Shown: one piece after another, positions 26,805 to 34,424 of the stretch
Layout: every line of letters begins with the position of its first letter
Numbering within the stretch: position 1 is the first letter of the stretch
NCBI GenBank assembly: GCA_026128865.1
Contig: JAHCJE010000015.1
Location: forward strand, 1 to 35,360
DNA length: 35,360 nucleotides
Direction: 5' to 3'
DNA from: Phycisphaeraceae bacterium
GTDB taxonomy: Bacteria; Planctomycetota; Phycisphaerae; Phycisphaerales; UBA1924
Translations under genes and position numbers: made by a program
Notes under the pieces: model-generated
Databases searched by the model: none
Seen by the model: only the letters and a program-made list of their open reading frames with translations
Told to the model about the DNA's origin: nothing

Positions 26805-27785
26805 ATGGCGAGAAAGCGGACACATGCCCGGCCGATGGCGATCATGGACGATGCGGAAGCCGAGTCTCCGATCGTGGGACGAGCGAACGGCAATGGAACG
26901 AAACGGGGCGCGCCTCCGCCTGTATCCAGGCTTGAGACGCGACGCAAACTCATCGCGTTCGGCTGGTACGGCGGGAAGTTCTCGCACCTCGATTGGCTGC
27001 TGCCCCTGCTCCCGAAGTGCCATCACTACTGCGAACCCTTCGCGGGATCCGCTGCGGTCCTGCTCAACCGGCCACCCTCGCCGATCGAGACGTACAACGA
27101 CCTCGACGGCGAAGTGTGCAACTTCTTCCGGGCGCTGAGAGAGCACCGCGAGGCATTGACGGAAGCGATCGCTCTGACGCCGTTCTCGCGCGAGGAGTTC
27201 GCGATCGCCTGCGACCTCGACCCAGCACAGACCCCACTCGAACGTGCGCGAAGGTTCTATGTCCGGGCAAGGCAGGTCCGAACCGGCCTCGCGCAGACCG
27301 CGAGCGTGGGGCGTTGGGCAAACTGCAAGGACACGAGTCGCGCCAGCATGAGCGGCGTTGTCAGCCGGTGGCTCGGGGGCGTCGAATCCTTGCCGGAAAT
27401 CGGCGGGCGACTCCTGCGCGTGCAGATCGAGAATCGACCGGCGCTGGATGTGATTCGGCTCTACGACTCGAAAGAGACGCTCTTTTACTGCGATCCCCCG
27501 TATGTGCATGACACGCGGGGCGATTCCAAGGCCTACATGCACGAGATGACGGACGAGCAGCACCGAGAACTCGCCGACGCGCTCAACTCGGCCAAGGGCA
27601 TGGTCGCTATCTCGAACTACGATTGCCCGCTCATGAACAACCTCTATCCTCCGTGCCGATGGCGCAAGATCGTCGGGCCTGAGCGCACGATCCACTCCAC
27701 AAAGGACACTCGTTCTGAGGTTTTGTGGGTGAACTACGAACCGGAGAGGATCGATCCGAGCGACATGCTCTGGGAAGCGAAGTGA
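26805..27785 (+). CDS. D12-class DNA adenine (N6) methyltransferase of a restriction-modification system
   Basis: A 326-aa enzyme that methylates adenine in a short target sequence. Family motifs appear in the alpha-class (Dam/DpnM-like) order: FGWYGGKF (~46-53), EPFAGSAAVLLNR for SAM binding (~70-82), then a long target-recognition region, then the catalytic CDPPY at 229-233. The N-terminal ~40 residues are a charged extension not expected in the family; a later start is possible, but the one at 26805 follows a promoter-like box directly. Its stop overlaps the start of the nuclease gene (TGATG), so modification and restriction are coupled. Codon use is less GC-biased than in the neighbours, consistent with transfer. 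Confidence 0.92.
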   Translation: MARKRTHARPMAIMDDAEAESPIVGRANGNGTKRGAPPPVSRLETRRKLIAFGWYGGKFSHLDWLLPLLPKCHHYCEPFAGSAAVLLNRPPSPIETYNDLDGEVCNFFRALREHREALTEAIALTPFSREEFAIACDLDPAQTPLERARRFYVRARQVRTGLAQTASVGRWANCKDTSRASMSGVVSRWLGGVESLPEIGGRLLRVQIENRPALDVIRLYDSKETLFYCDPPYVHDTRGDSKAYMHEMTDEQHRELADALNSAKGMVAISNYDCPLMNNLYPPCRWRKIVGPERTIHSTKDTRSEVLWVNYEPERIDPSDMLWEAK

Positions 27786-28909
27786 TGCCGACCCCGAACG
27801 AGATCCTCGCCGAAGCACTGACGAAGGCGGAACAACTCGGGTCTACTCCTGCGCTCGCGGACGAGAAGATTCACTCAAGCATCGAATACGTGTGCCGGTG
27901 CCTCAGCAACCGGGCCGGCGTTCGCCTCCTGATGTCGTGCATGCTGGCCAAGTTGGACAGGCCCGGGATAGACCCTCGCAAGCCGTATACCGAGATCGGC
28001 GGGCCGGACTCCTTCTCCGGACGCACTTACGACGAGCAGTATCTCACGTCCTTCACCACGGCCAATCGACTGCCCTGCAACAGCACCACCGCGTTCCTGA
28101 CCCCTGCGCTGCGCAATCAGGACGCGATGCTCACGACGGCGACGGTGCTTGTCGGTCGCCCCGCACAGGTATACAGCGACACGCTCCAGATCCTGGACGA
28201 TGTTGCGAACGGGCGAGTGTCGGCACACGACGTCCTCGTCGAGGCCATCCGTCATCTCGTCCTCTTGCGCAACGAGAACAACGCTCGCATGGAGTCGCTG
28301 AAGGCGAGGCTGAATCACGACACGGACGGTCTCCCCCTCGCGTCCGAGCAGATTGTCACGCTACTGCGGCAGCACCTTGCTTGCAAGCACAGCAGCCGTC
28401 TCCCAGTCCTCATTGTTGCCGCGGCATATCAAGCCGTGTCGACCAATCTCGGGGAGCAGGCAAGGCCCCTTCGCGGTCATCTTGCGGCCGACAGACAGAC
28501 GGGCGCCGGCGGAGACGTCGAGATATGCCTCATCAACGACGATCGCGTGTGCACGGTCTATGAGATGAAGGCCAAGCGGGTCACGATCGATGACATCGAC
28601 GTTGCTCTTCAAAAGATCATGGCGCTATCGCCGCGCATCGACAACTACGTCTTCATCACTACGGACGTGATCGAGGATGGAGTGGCCGAGTACGCGGCCG
28701 GAATGTACGAACAGACATTCGGGACAGAGATCGTTATCCTGGACTGCATCGGGTTCCTTCGACACTTTCTTCACCTCTTTCATCGTCACCGGACTCGGTT
28801 CCTTGATGCCTATGAGAAGTTGCTCCTGAACGAGCCGGCCAGCGCCGTCAACCAGCCACTCAAGGAGGCTTTCCTGTCGCTTCGTCAAGCCGCTGAGTCG
28901 GACGAATAG
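27785..28909 (+). CDS. type II restriction endonuclease (PD-(D/E)XK, possibly SacI-like)
   Basis: A 374-aa protein, the nuclease partner of the adjacent methylase. A catalytic set is visible: Asp244 in GGDVE and Glu260-x-Lys262 in VYEMKAK, the D...ExK pattern of PD-(D/E)XK nucleases. Surrounding text (LTPALRNQDAM near 110-120, SSRLPVLIVAAAYQA near 200-214, VILDCIGFLRHFLHLF near 315-330) recalls proteins annotated as SacI-family endonucleases, from memory and not verified. The ATG at 27785 shares one base with the methylase stop; an in-frame GTG 20 codons upstream is inside the methylase gene. The DNA is visibly poorer in G/C than flanking genes. Recognition sequence unknown. Confidence 0.75.
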   Translation: MPTPNEILAEALTKAEQLGSTPALADEKIHSSIEYVCRCLSNRAGVRLLMSCMLAKLDRPGIDPRKPYTEIGGPDSFSGRTYDEQYLTSFTTANRLPCNSTTAFLTPALRNQDAMLTTATVLVGRPAQVYSDTLQILDDVANGRVSAHDVLVEAIRHLVLLRNENNARMESLKARLNHDTDGLPLASEQIVTLLRQHLACKHSSRLPVLIVAAAYQAVSTNLGEQARPLRGHLAADRQTGAGGDVEICLINDDRVCTVYEMKAKRVTIDDIDVALQKIMALSPRIDNYVFITTDVIEDGVAEYAAGMYEQTFGTEIVILDCIGFLRHFLHLFHRHRTRFLDAYEKLLLNEPASAVNQPLKEAFLSLRQAAESDE

Positions 28910-29012
28910 AACCGCCGCACGCTGTGTCTGCGGCCGGAGAGTTCGATGTACTCTTATTCGCGGAGCTCGATACTGCTCGTGTTGTTCACGACTTGATTGC
29001 GAGTATCTCCCC

Positions 29013-29705
29013 ATGCCCACACCCACCCCCCTCATCCCACTCCTGGCTCTCCTCGCCCTCCTCGCCACCTGCTCGACCGCCCCCTCCGGCTCGCGGGACG
29101 GCCAGGCTGCGCCGAGCGCGGCCGCCTTTCTGTTCGACGGCTCCTCGACCGACGCCTGGGTCATGGCCCGCGACGGCTCGCCCTGCCGGTGGGAGATCGA
29201 CGCCGAGGGGGCGATGGTGGTGAACGTGGGGGCCGGCTCGATCCGCACGCGCGAGGCCTTCTCCGACTTCCTGCTGCACCTCGAGTTCGCCGTGCCGAAC
29301 AACCCGCCGGAGTTCACCGGGCAGGCCCGGGGCAACAGCGGCGTGTATCTCCAGGGCCGCTACGAGGTGCAGATCCACGACTCGCACGGGCTGCCGCCGT
29401 CGGACAACCTGTGCGGGGCGATCTATTCGAAGGCTGCCCCGCGCGTGAACGCCGCCCGCCCGGCCGAGGAGTGGCAGACCTACCTGATCGACTTCACCGC
29501 ACCGCGCTGGGGCGAGGACGGCGTGAAACTCGCCAACGCCCGCGTCAGCGTCTGGCACAACGGCATCCACATTCACGACGATTTCGAGATCGACGGCACG
29601 ACGGGCGGCGGCGCGCCGGAAGGCCCGTCGCCCGGCCCGATCCTGCTCCAGGACCACGGCGACAGCCGCGTGCGGTTCCGGAACATCTGGATCGTCCCTC
29701 GCTGA
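29013..29705 (+). CDS. DUF1080 / 3-keto-disaccharide hydrolase-domain lipoprotein
   Basis: A 230-aa exported protein. The N-terminus (MPTPTPLIPLLALLALLATC) ends in the lipobox LATC with Cys20 as lipidation site. The rest is one concanavalin-like domain of the DUF1080 family: FLFDGSSTDAW (~43-53), NSGVYLQGRYEVQIHDS (~109-125), and PILLQDHGDSRVRFRNIWI at the end, all standard marks. DUF1080 proteins are abundant in Planctomycetota; characterised members hydrolyse 3-keto-glycosides. No ribosome binding site is clear ahead of the ATG. It follows the restriction gene by about 100 nt and is probably unrelated to it. Confidence 0.88.
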   Translation: MPTPTPLIPLLALLALLATCSTAPSGSRDGQAAPSAAAFLFDGSSTDAWVMARDGSPCRWEIDAEGAMVVNVGAGSIRTREAFSDFLLHLEFAVPNNPPEFTGQARGNSGVYLQGRYEVQIHDSHGLPPSDNLCGAIYSKAAPRVNAARPAEEWQTYLIDFTAPRWGEDGVKLANARVSVWHNGIHIHDDFEIDGTTGGGAPEGPSPGPILLQDHGDSRVRFRNIWIVPR

Positions 29706-29733
29706 CCTCACCGAGGCACCGCTACGCGAAACG

Positions 29734-29761
29734 TTGGCCGGGCGGCCTCATGCAGTAGAAT
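29734..29761 (+). promoter_or_regulatory. sigma70-like promoter for 78-aa ORF, leaderless
   Basis: TTGGCC (29734-29739), a 16-bp spacer and TAGAAT (29756-29761), then 6 nt to the ATG at 29768. This is the best-formed of the leaderless-type promoters in the window. Confidence 0.5.
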
Positions 29762-29767
29762 GGCCCC

Positions 29768-30004
29768 ATGCTGTGGAGTTTCGGCGGCCGCGGGCGGCTG
29801 CTCACTCGCGCCGAGATCGCCCGCCGGGAGCACGAGCGATGGCTGAACCGGGCTATCGCCTCGGGCACGCCGTACCCCCGCATCCCCACGCGGCTGGTCC
29901 GTCGCGGCGGGTTCTCGGGGCTGATGGCTCGCCCCGGCGGGCCTGAGCGTGCTGCACGGTGGTGGGACGCGGCCCTGGCACGGGTCGATGAACTGGGCGG
30001 ATGA
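29768..30004 (+). CDS. small basic protein of unknown function, 78 aa
   Basis: A 78-residue Arg-rich protein with a possible helix at RAEIARREHERWLNRAIASG and no membrane span or known motif. Support for coding is a good promoter placed so that the transcript would begin at the ATG, and a gap between the surrounding genes that it fills. No ribosome binding site. It could be a spurious frame in high-GC DNA. Confidence 0.45.
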   Translation: MLWSFGGRGRLLTRAEIARREHERWLNRAIASGTPYPRIPTRLVRRGGFSGLMARPGGPERAARWWDAALARVDELGG

Positions 30005-30068
30005 AGGCCGGGTGCGCCGGTCGCCGATGGTCTAGGGTCGCGGCACAGGCCGCACACGGGAGGGGGCG

Positions 30069-30938
30069 ATGTCGGAGTCCAACGTGCCGCTGGCCCAGAC
30101 CGCGACGCCAACACCGACCCGCACGACGCTCGCACGCCGGTGGCTCATCCGCGTCGTGCTCATCACGGTCGCCCTGTGGGCCTTCGGCGGTTGGGGCCTG
30201 TACGACGCGCTCGTTGCCTACCCGAAACGCGGGGCGGCGTACGCAGAACTCATGCAACTCGAGTACCTCCGTACCGCCAACGACCGCGGCGTGCTGGGGC
30301 AGGCGAGCATTGACGACCCCGTCGGCGAACTGGCCCGCTTGCGCGCCAAGGACGTGACGCAGCGGTCCGCCGTCGAGCAGCAGCGGCTGCTCTGGCTCGA
30401 AGCCCTCGCCACACCTGGGCTGGGGATGCTCGACCCGCAGCACACGCGGATGGAAAACCCCGGCGCGACGCTCGCCCGCCTCCAGAGCGAGTGGGCGCAG
30501 CGGCCGGCCCCGAAGCCGCTCAGTTGGTTCGACCTGCCGAGCCAGTGGCTCATCCTCGTCGTCTGCTGGGGGTTCGGTACGTGGATGCTGATCCTCTTCG
30601 GCATGGTCGCCTCGAAGCGCTACTCGTGGGAGCCGGAGCCGCAACGACTCACACTCCCCGGCGGCGCGACGCTCGTGCCCGCCGACCTCGACGACGTGGA
30701 CAAGCGCAAGTGGCACAAGTTCATCGTCTTCCTGAAGATCAAGCCGGGGCACGCCACGCTGGGCGGGCGTGAACTGCGTCTGGACCTCTTCCGCTACGAC
30801 CACCTCGAATCGTGGGTGCTGGAGATGGAGAAAACCGCCTTCCCCGACCGCCAAGAAGAGGAAGAGAAAGCGGCCGAGAATGGCGCGCCCGAGCCGGGCG
30901 ACGGGCCGCGGACGGAGCCGGATGGCGCAGGGGCTTGA
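30069..30938 (+). CDS. membrane protein of unknown function, 289 aa
   Basis: Two hydrophobic spans are predicted, at about residues 26-46 and 158-182. Between them lies a ~110-residue, charged, probably helical region with QRSAVEQQRLLWLEAL; after the second span come ~100 cytoplasmic or periplasmic residues including DLFRYDHLESWVLEMEKTAF and a low-complexity acidic tail. I recognise no family. GGAGG lies upstream of the ATG. The last 17 nt overlap the next gene (DUF456), suggesting a shared transcript and perhaps related function in the envelope. Confidence 0.78.
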   Translation: MSESNVPLAQTATPTPTRTTLARRWLIRVVLITVALWAFGGWGLYDALVAYPKRGAAYAELMQLEYLRTANDRGVLGQASIDDPVGELARLRAKDVTQRSAVEQQRLLWLEALATPGLGMLDPQHTRMENPGATLARLQSEWAQRPAPKPLSWFDLPSQWLILVVCWGFGTWMLILFGMVASKRYSWEPEPQRLTLPGGATLVPADLDDVDKRKWHKFIVFLKIKPGHATLGGRELRLDLFRYDHLESWVLEMEKTAFPDRQEEEEKAAENGAPEPGDGPRTEPDGAGA

Positions 30939-31446
30939 CCTTGTCGCGGTGGGGATCGTGGCGCTCGCGTCGCTGGTCGGCGTCGTGCTTACCCTGCTGA
31001 CGCTCCCCGGCACATGGTTCATTATCCTGGTCGCGCTGCTCTGCCAGTGGTGGCGCGAGGGCCTCTTCGAGTGGTGGACGATCGCGCTGTGTGCCGTACT
31101 CGCACTCGTCGGCGAGATTGTCGAGTTCGCCTGGTCCGCGCGCGGCGCGAAGCGCACCGGCGGCACGCGGCCGGGCATGATCGGCTCCATCGTCGGGGGC
31201 ATCATCGGCGCGGTGCTGGGCACGTTCCTGATCCCCGTGCCGCTCGTGGGCACGCTGGCTGGGGCGGCGATCGGGGCCGGCCTCGGCGCGGTCGCGGGCG
31301 AGCGGGGGATGTCGCAGCGGACGTGGCGCGAGTCCGCCGCCGTGGGGCGCGGGGCCGCGGTCGGCCGCCTGACAGCCGTCGCCATCAAGACGGGTATCGC
31401 CGGGGTGATCGGGCTTGTGCTGACCACGGGCGCGCTGCTCGCCTGA
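30922..31446 (+). CDS. DUF456 family membrane protein
   Basis: A 174-aa integral membrane protein with about four hydrophobic segments and the Gly-rich central region GMIGSIVGGIIGAVLG followed by GAAIGAGLGAVAGE, typical of DUF456. Function of the family is unknown; it sits in the inner membrane. The ATG at 30922 has GGAG 4 nt upstream and lies inside the end of the preceding gene. Confidence 0.82.
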   Translation: MAQGLDLVAVGIVALASLVGVVLTLLTLPGTWFIILVALLCQWWREGLFEWWTIALCAVLALVGEIVEFAWSARGAKRTGGTRPGMIGSIVGGIIGAVLGTFLIPVPLVGTLAGAAIGAGLGAVAGERGMSQRTWRESAAVGRGAAVGRLTAVAIKTGIAGVIGLVLTTGALLA

Positions 31447-31495
31447 GCGCCCGGCGCAGTATGCTCACCACGACGGACCCGCGACGGAGCGCAGC

Positions 31496-32959
31496 GTGAC
31501 CGCACGGAAGAAGGACCAGAAGCCGACCCCCGCCCGGCCCGACGGCGTGAAGCACTTCGTGCTCGACACGAACGTGCTGCTCCACAACCCCAACGCCCTC
31601 TTCGTCTTCCAGGAGAACCACCTCGTCATCCCGTTCCCCGTCATCGAGGAACTGGACAAACTCAAGCGGCGCGACGACGACATCGGGCGCAACGCCCGCG
31701 AGTGCATCCGCCACCTCGACCGTCTCCGCGTCGCGGGCAGCCTGACGGAGGGCGTGGACCTGGGCGCGATCAGGCCCGCCGCCGGCGAGGCCGCCAGCGC
31801 GGGGCGCAACGGCGCGACCGGCACCGTCCGCATCGACGCCGCCGACCACCAGCGCCCCGACCTGCTGCACGAGGACATCCCCGACAACCGCATCATCGCG
31901 GTCGCGCTGGACCTGCACCGCGAGGGCAAGCGGACCGTCTTCGTCTCGAAGGACCTGAGCGCCCGCATCAAGAGCGACGCGCTCGGCATCCACACCGAGG
32001 ACTTCGAGAACCAGAAGGTGGACGCCGAGCGGCTCTACACCGGCTACCTCTCGCTCACCGTCGAGGGCACGCTGATCGACGATCTCTACGAGCAGCGCGC
32101 CCTGCCCCTCGAACGCCTCGTCGGCGTGCTCGCGGGCGCGGAGGAGGGCGGCGAGCCGTGGCCCGTCGAACTCCGCGCCAACCAGTTCCTCCTGCTGCGC
32201 GACGCCGACGACGAGCACCACACCGGCATCGCCCGCCGGCCCGGCGACACCGACCACGTCATCCCCATCACCGGGCCGCGCAAGCCCGTCTTCGGCATCA
32301 TGTCGCGGAACCTTCAGCAGATCATGGCCCTCGACCTGCTGCTGGACGACCAGGTCAAACTCGTCACGCTGCTCGGCTCGGCGGGCACGGGCAAGACGCT
32401 GCTCGCCCTGGCCGCGGGCATGTCGAAGGTGCTCACCGAGGAACGCTACGAGAGGATGCTGTGCGCGCGCCCGATCATGCCCATGGGGCGCGACATCGGC
32501 TATCTCCCAGGCGACAAGGACGAGAAACTGACGGCGTGGATGCAGCCGATCTTCGACAACCTCACCTATCTGCTGAGCACGCGCGGCTCGCCGGGGCAGT
32601 CCGCCGAGAGCCAGAGCACCGAGCAGCGCATCCAGAAACTCATGGCCGACGGCGTGCTCGTGCTCGAGCCGCTCACCTACATCCGCGGCCGCTCCATCCC
32701 GCACCAGTTCATGGTGGTGGACGAGGCCCAGAACCTCACGCCGCACGAGGTCCGCACCATCGCCAGCCGCGTCGGCGAGGGCACCAAACTCGTCCTCACC
32801 GGCGACATCGGCCAGATCGACAACCCCTACCTCGACCAGTCCAGCAACGGGCTTTCCTACGCCGTGGAGAAGATGAAGGGCCTGCCCATCGTCGGCCACG
32901 TCACGCTCGCGAAGAGCGAACGGAGCGAACTCGCCAGCCTCGCCGCCGAGCGCCTCTAG
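31496..32959 (+). CDS. PIN-PhoH fusion ATPase (PhoH2-like)
   Basis: A 487-aa cytoplasmic protein with two parts. The N-terminal PIN nuclease domain (~18-160) has the acidic residues of FVLDTNVLLH (Asp23) and FPVIEELDKLK. The C-terminal PhoH ATPase has Walker A GSAGTGKT (294-301) and Walker B VVDEAQ (Asp409, Glu410). Proteins of this layout are ATP-driven RNA helicase/ribonucleases in studied actinobacterial PhoH2. The GTG start has GGAG upstream at 31485-31488, and a TATGCT box at 31460-31465 could be its own -10. A ~25-residue Ala/Gly-rich insert near residue 100 is unusual and low in complexity. Confidence 0.92.
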   Translation: MTARKKDQKPTPARPDGVKHFVLDTNVLLHNPNALFVFQENHLVIPFPVIEELDKLKRRDDDIGRNARECIRHLDRLRVAGSLTEGVDLGAIRPAAGEAASAGRNGATGTVRIDAADHQRPDLLHEDIPDNRIIAVALDLHREGKRTVFVSKDLSARIKSDALGIHTEDFENQKVDAERLYTGYLSLTVEGTLIDDLYEQRALPLERLVGVLAGAEEGGEPWPVELRANQFLLLRDADDEHHTGIARRPGDTDHVIPITGPRKPVFGIMSRNLQQIMALDLLLDDQVKLVTLLGSAGTGKTLLALAAGMSKVLTEERYERMLCARPIMPMGRDIGYLPGDKDEKLTAWMQPIFDNLTYLLSTRGSPGQSAESQSTEQRIQKLMADGVLVLEPLTYIRGRSIPHQFMVVDEAQNLTPHEVRTIASRVGEGTKLVLTGDIGQIDNPYLDQSSNGLSYAVEKMKGLPIVGHVTLAKSERSELASLAAERL

Positions 32960-32962
32960 CGC

Positions 32963-34003
32963 TCACACCTCCCCACTCGCGAGCGCGAGCAGTCTCCCCA
33001 CCGCGGCCGGGTCAAGATTCCCGCCGCTGATGACGATGCCCACGGTACGGCCGGCGACTTCGTCGGGCTGCTCGCGGGCGAGGCGGAGGAGGCCGGCGAG
33101 AGCGAGCGCGCCGGTCGGTTCGACGACGAGTTTGAGCCGTTCCATGGCGAGCAGGGCCGCTCGGGCGATCTCGCCCTCGGACACGATCATCATGTCGTCC
33201 ACGTGCCGCGTCACCAGCGCGAAGGTGTGGCGGCCGAGGTACGGCGTGCGTGCGCCGTCCGCGATCGTCGGCGGGTTGCGGACGGTGCGAAGCACGCCGT
33301 CGCGGAAGCTGCTGGTCGCGTCGTCGGCGAGTTCCGGTTCGACGCCGATGATGCGGCAGGTGCGGCAGAGGGCGCGCGTGGCGACGGCGCACCCCGAGAG
33401 CAGCCCCCCCCCGCCGCACGGAGCGAGCAGCAGGTCGATCGGCCCCGCGTCCTCGCACAGTTCCAGGCCCGCGGTGCCCTGCCCCGCGATGACGGCCGGG
33501 TGGTCGTAGGGGGGCACGACCGTCATGCCGCGCTCGGCGGCGAGGCGCGCCCCGAGTTCCTCGCGCACCGTCGTCGCGGGGTCGTAGAGCACGACCTCGC
33601 TCCCCTTCGGCGCGCGCTCCAGGTACGCCCGCGTCGCCGCGAGTTTCACGCGCGGGGCGTTCTCGGGCATCACGATGACGGCCGGCGCGCCGAGCAGCGA
33701 CGCCGCCAGCGCGACCGCCTGGGCGTGGTTGCCGCTGGAGTACGCCAGCACGCCCGCGCGGCGCGCCGCGTCGTCGAGCGAGGCGATGGCGTTGTACGCG
33801 CCGCGGAACTTGAACGCCCCGACGCGCTGGAGGTTCTCGCACTTGAACCGCCCCAGCGCGCCCGTCATGAAATCGATCGAGCGCGACGACATGACCGGGG
33901 TGCGGTGGGCGACGCCGTGCAGCCGGTCCGCGGCGGCACGGACGTCGTCGATGGTGACACAGTCGCGGCGGGAGGCGTCGGGGGGCGAGCCTTCGGCGTG
34001 CAT
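32963..34003 (-). CDS. threonine dehydratase/serine racemase-like PLP enzyme
   Basis: A 346-aa cytoplasmic PLP enzyme of fold type II. The Schiff-base lysine is Lys65 in GAFKFRGAYN; SSGNHAQAVA and GGGGLLSG bind substrate and PLP phosphate. Members deaminate threonine or serine or racemise serine. There is no C-terminal ACT domain, so it is a catabolic or racemase-type enzyme rather than an isoleucine-regulated biosynthetic one. The start at 34003 is preferred: an ATG 15 codons earlier lies in the loop of a terminator. No ribosome binding site is clear. The gene ends 3 nt from the convergent PhoH gene and is preceded by a structured RNA with an attenuator-like terminator. Confidence 0.85.
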   Translation of the reverse strand: MHAEGSPPDASRRDCVTIDDVRAAADRLHGVAHRTPVMSSRSIDFMTGALGRFKCENLQRVGAFKFRGAYNAIASLDDAARRAGVLAYSSGNHAQAVALAASLLGAPAVIVMPENAPRVKLAATRAYLERAPKGSEVVLYDPATTVREELGARLAAERGMTVVPPYDHPAVIAGQGTAGLELCEDAGPIDLLLAPCGGGGLLSGCAVATRALCRTCRIIGVEPELADDATSSFRDGVLRTVRNPPTIADGARTPYLGRHTFALVTRHVDDMMIVSEGEIARAALLAMERLKLVVEPTGALALAGLLRLAREQPDEVAGRTVGIVISGGNLDPAAVGRLLALASGEV

Positions 34004-34026
34004 GACCGGACGATAGCGGGCGCACG

Positions 34027-34061
34027 AAAAAGGCCGCCGGCCCTGCATCGGGACGGCGGCC
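34027..34061 (-). terminator. Rho-independent terminator just upstream of dehydratase gene
   Basis: On the minus strand an 8-bp stem (34061-34054 with 34039-34032), extended by 3 inner base pairs, is followed directly by TTTTT (34031-34027). Its end lies 23 nt before the dehydratase start at 34003, so it either ends a stand-alone RNA or attenuates the downstream gene. Confidence 0.88.
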
Positions 34062-34126
34062 GAGATTCGGACTCCGTAGGAGTCGCTCAGGGCTGCACCG
34101 CGGGCAACCCGTCGGTCTGCCCGCTT

Positions 34127-34162
34127 CTAGCGGGGCAGCCCTCGCGTACAGGCGTGCTTCAC
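34127..34162 (-). CDS. 11-residue leader peptide ORF
   Basis: GTG start, sequence MKHACTRGLPR then TAG. Its ribosome binding site is exceptional: AAGGAGGTGATCC, 13 nt matching the standard 16S 3' end, with 7 nt from GGAGG to the start. The ORF spans the 5' arms of helices P1 and P2, and the stop codon is in the P2 loop, so translation would remodel the RNA. There is no run of one amino acid as in classical attenuators; it has a single Thr codon and ends Leu-Pro-Arg-stop. A 39-codon frame (34159-34278) overlaps its start by 4 nt but has no ribosome binding site. Confidence 0.5.
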   Translation of the reverse strand: MKHACTRGLPR

Positions 34163-34359
34163 TGGATCACCTCCTTCAGAAAGAGCCATCCCAGCCGCGC
34201 GGCGCTGCACACGCCGCCGCCGGGCTTCTCCCCCCCGGGCCGTCGCCCGGGGCACACCGCCCGCACGGCTTGGGCCATGCGGTCGTCGCGGGTCGTCCGG
34301 CCGCCTCGGGGGGTGGTTCTCACGCCCTCGGCCGGGTCGGCGCTCGCCGCGATGTCGGC

Positions 34360-34387
34360 ATTATCGTCCGACTTTTTCCCTACGCAA
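34360..34387 (-). promoter_or_regulatory. sigma70-like promoter for the structured RNA
   Basis: Minus-strand TTGCGT (34387-34382), 16-bp spacer and GATAAT (34365-34360). The -10 box keeps five of six consensus positions. It follows a terminator for the operon upstream without a gap. Confidence 0.6.
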
Positions 34388-34389
34388 GA

Positions 34390-34409
34390 GAAAAGTCCCG
34401 GGTTCCGGG
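34390..34409 (-). terminator. terminator after 61-aa gene
   Basis: A 5-bp CCCGG/CCGGG stem (34409-34405 with 34101+300 offset, i.e. 34401-34397) around a 3-nt loop is followed on the minus strand by ACTTTTCTCTT. The stem is short but all G/C; it would end the metal-transporter operon. Confidence 0.5.
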
Positions 34410-34424
34410 GCCGCCGGGCGGGTT

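Larger units (their letters stand above)
34027..34353 (-). ncRNA. structured leader/small RNA of about 330 nt
   Basis: Bounded by a promoter (34360-34387) and a terminator (34027-34061). In transcript order it contains a perfect 8-bp hairpin (34252-34233), a 13-nt Shine-Dalgarno complement (34176-34164), an 11-codon ORF (34162-34127), then a compact junction: helix P1 (34142-34135 with 34096-34089), hairpin P2 (34134-34120, stop codon UAG in its loop), hairpin P3 (34116-34097, 8 bp with one bulge), and a 6-bp hairpin (34084-34070). P2 can be extended by pairing 34117-34119 with 34136-34138, which would break P1, so two folds compete. I recognise no known RNA family. Transcript ends are inferred from pattern only. 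Confidence 0.6.

Noticed and set aside
34164-34176. Plus-strand GGATCACCTCCTT as the 3' end of a 16S rRNA gene
   Set aside because: The flanking bases do not continue as 16S helix 45 or as a spacer, so it is read as a Shine-Dalgarno complement on the minus strand.
34159-34278. 39-codon ORF overlapping the start of the 11-codon leader ORF
   Set aside because: No ribosome binding site, and most of its codons fall in the hairpin-forming G/C-rich part of the RNA; kept only as a remark.
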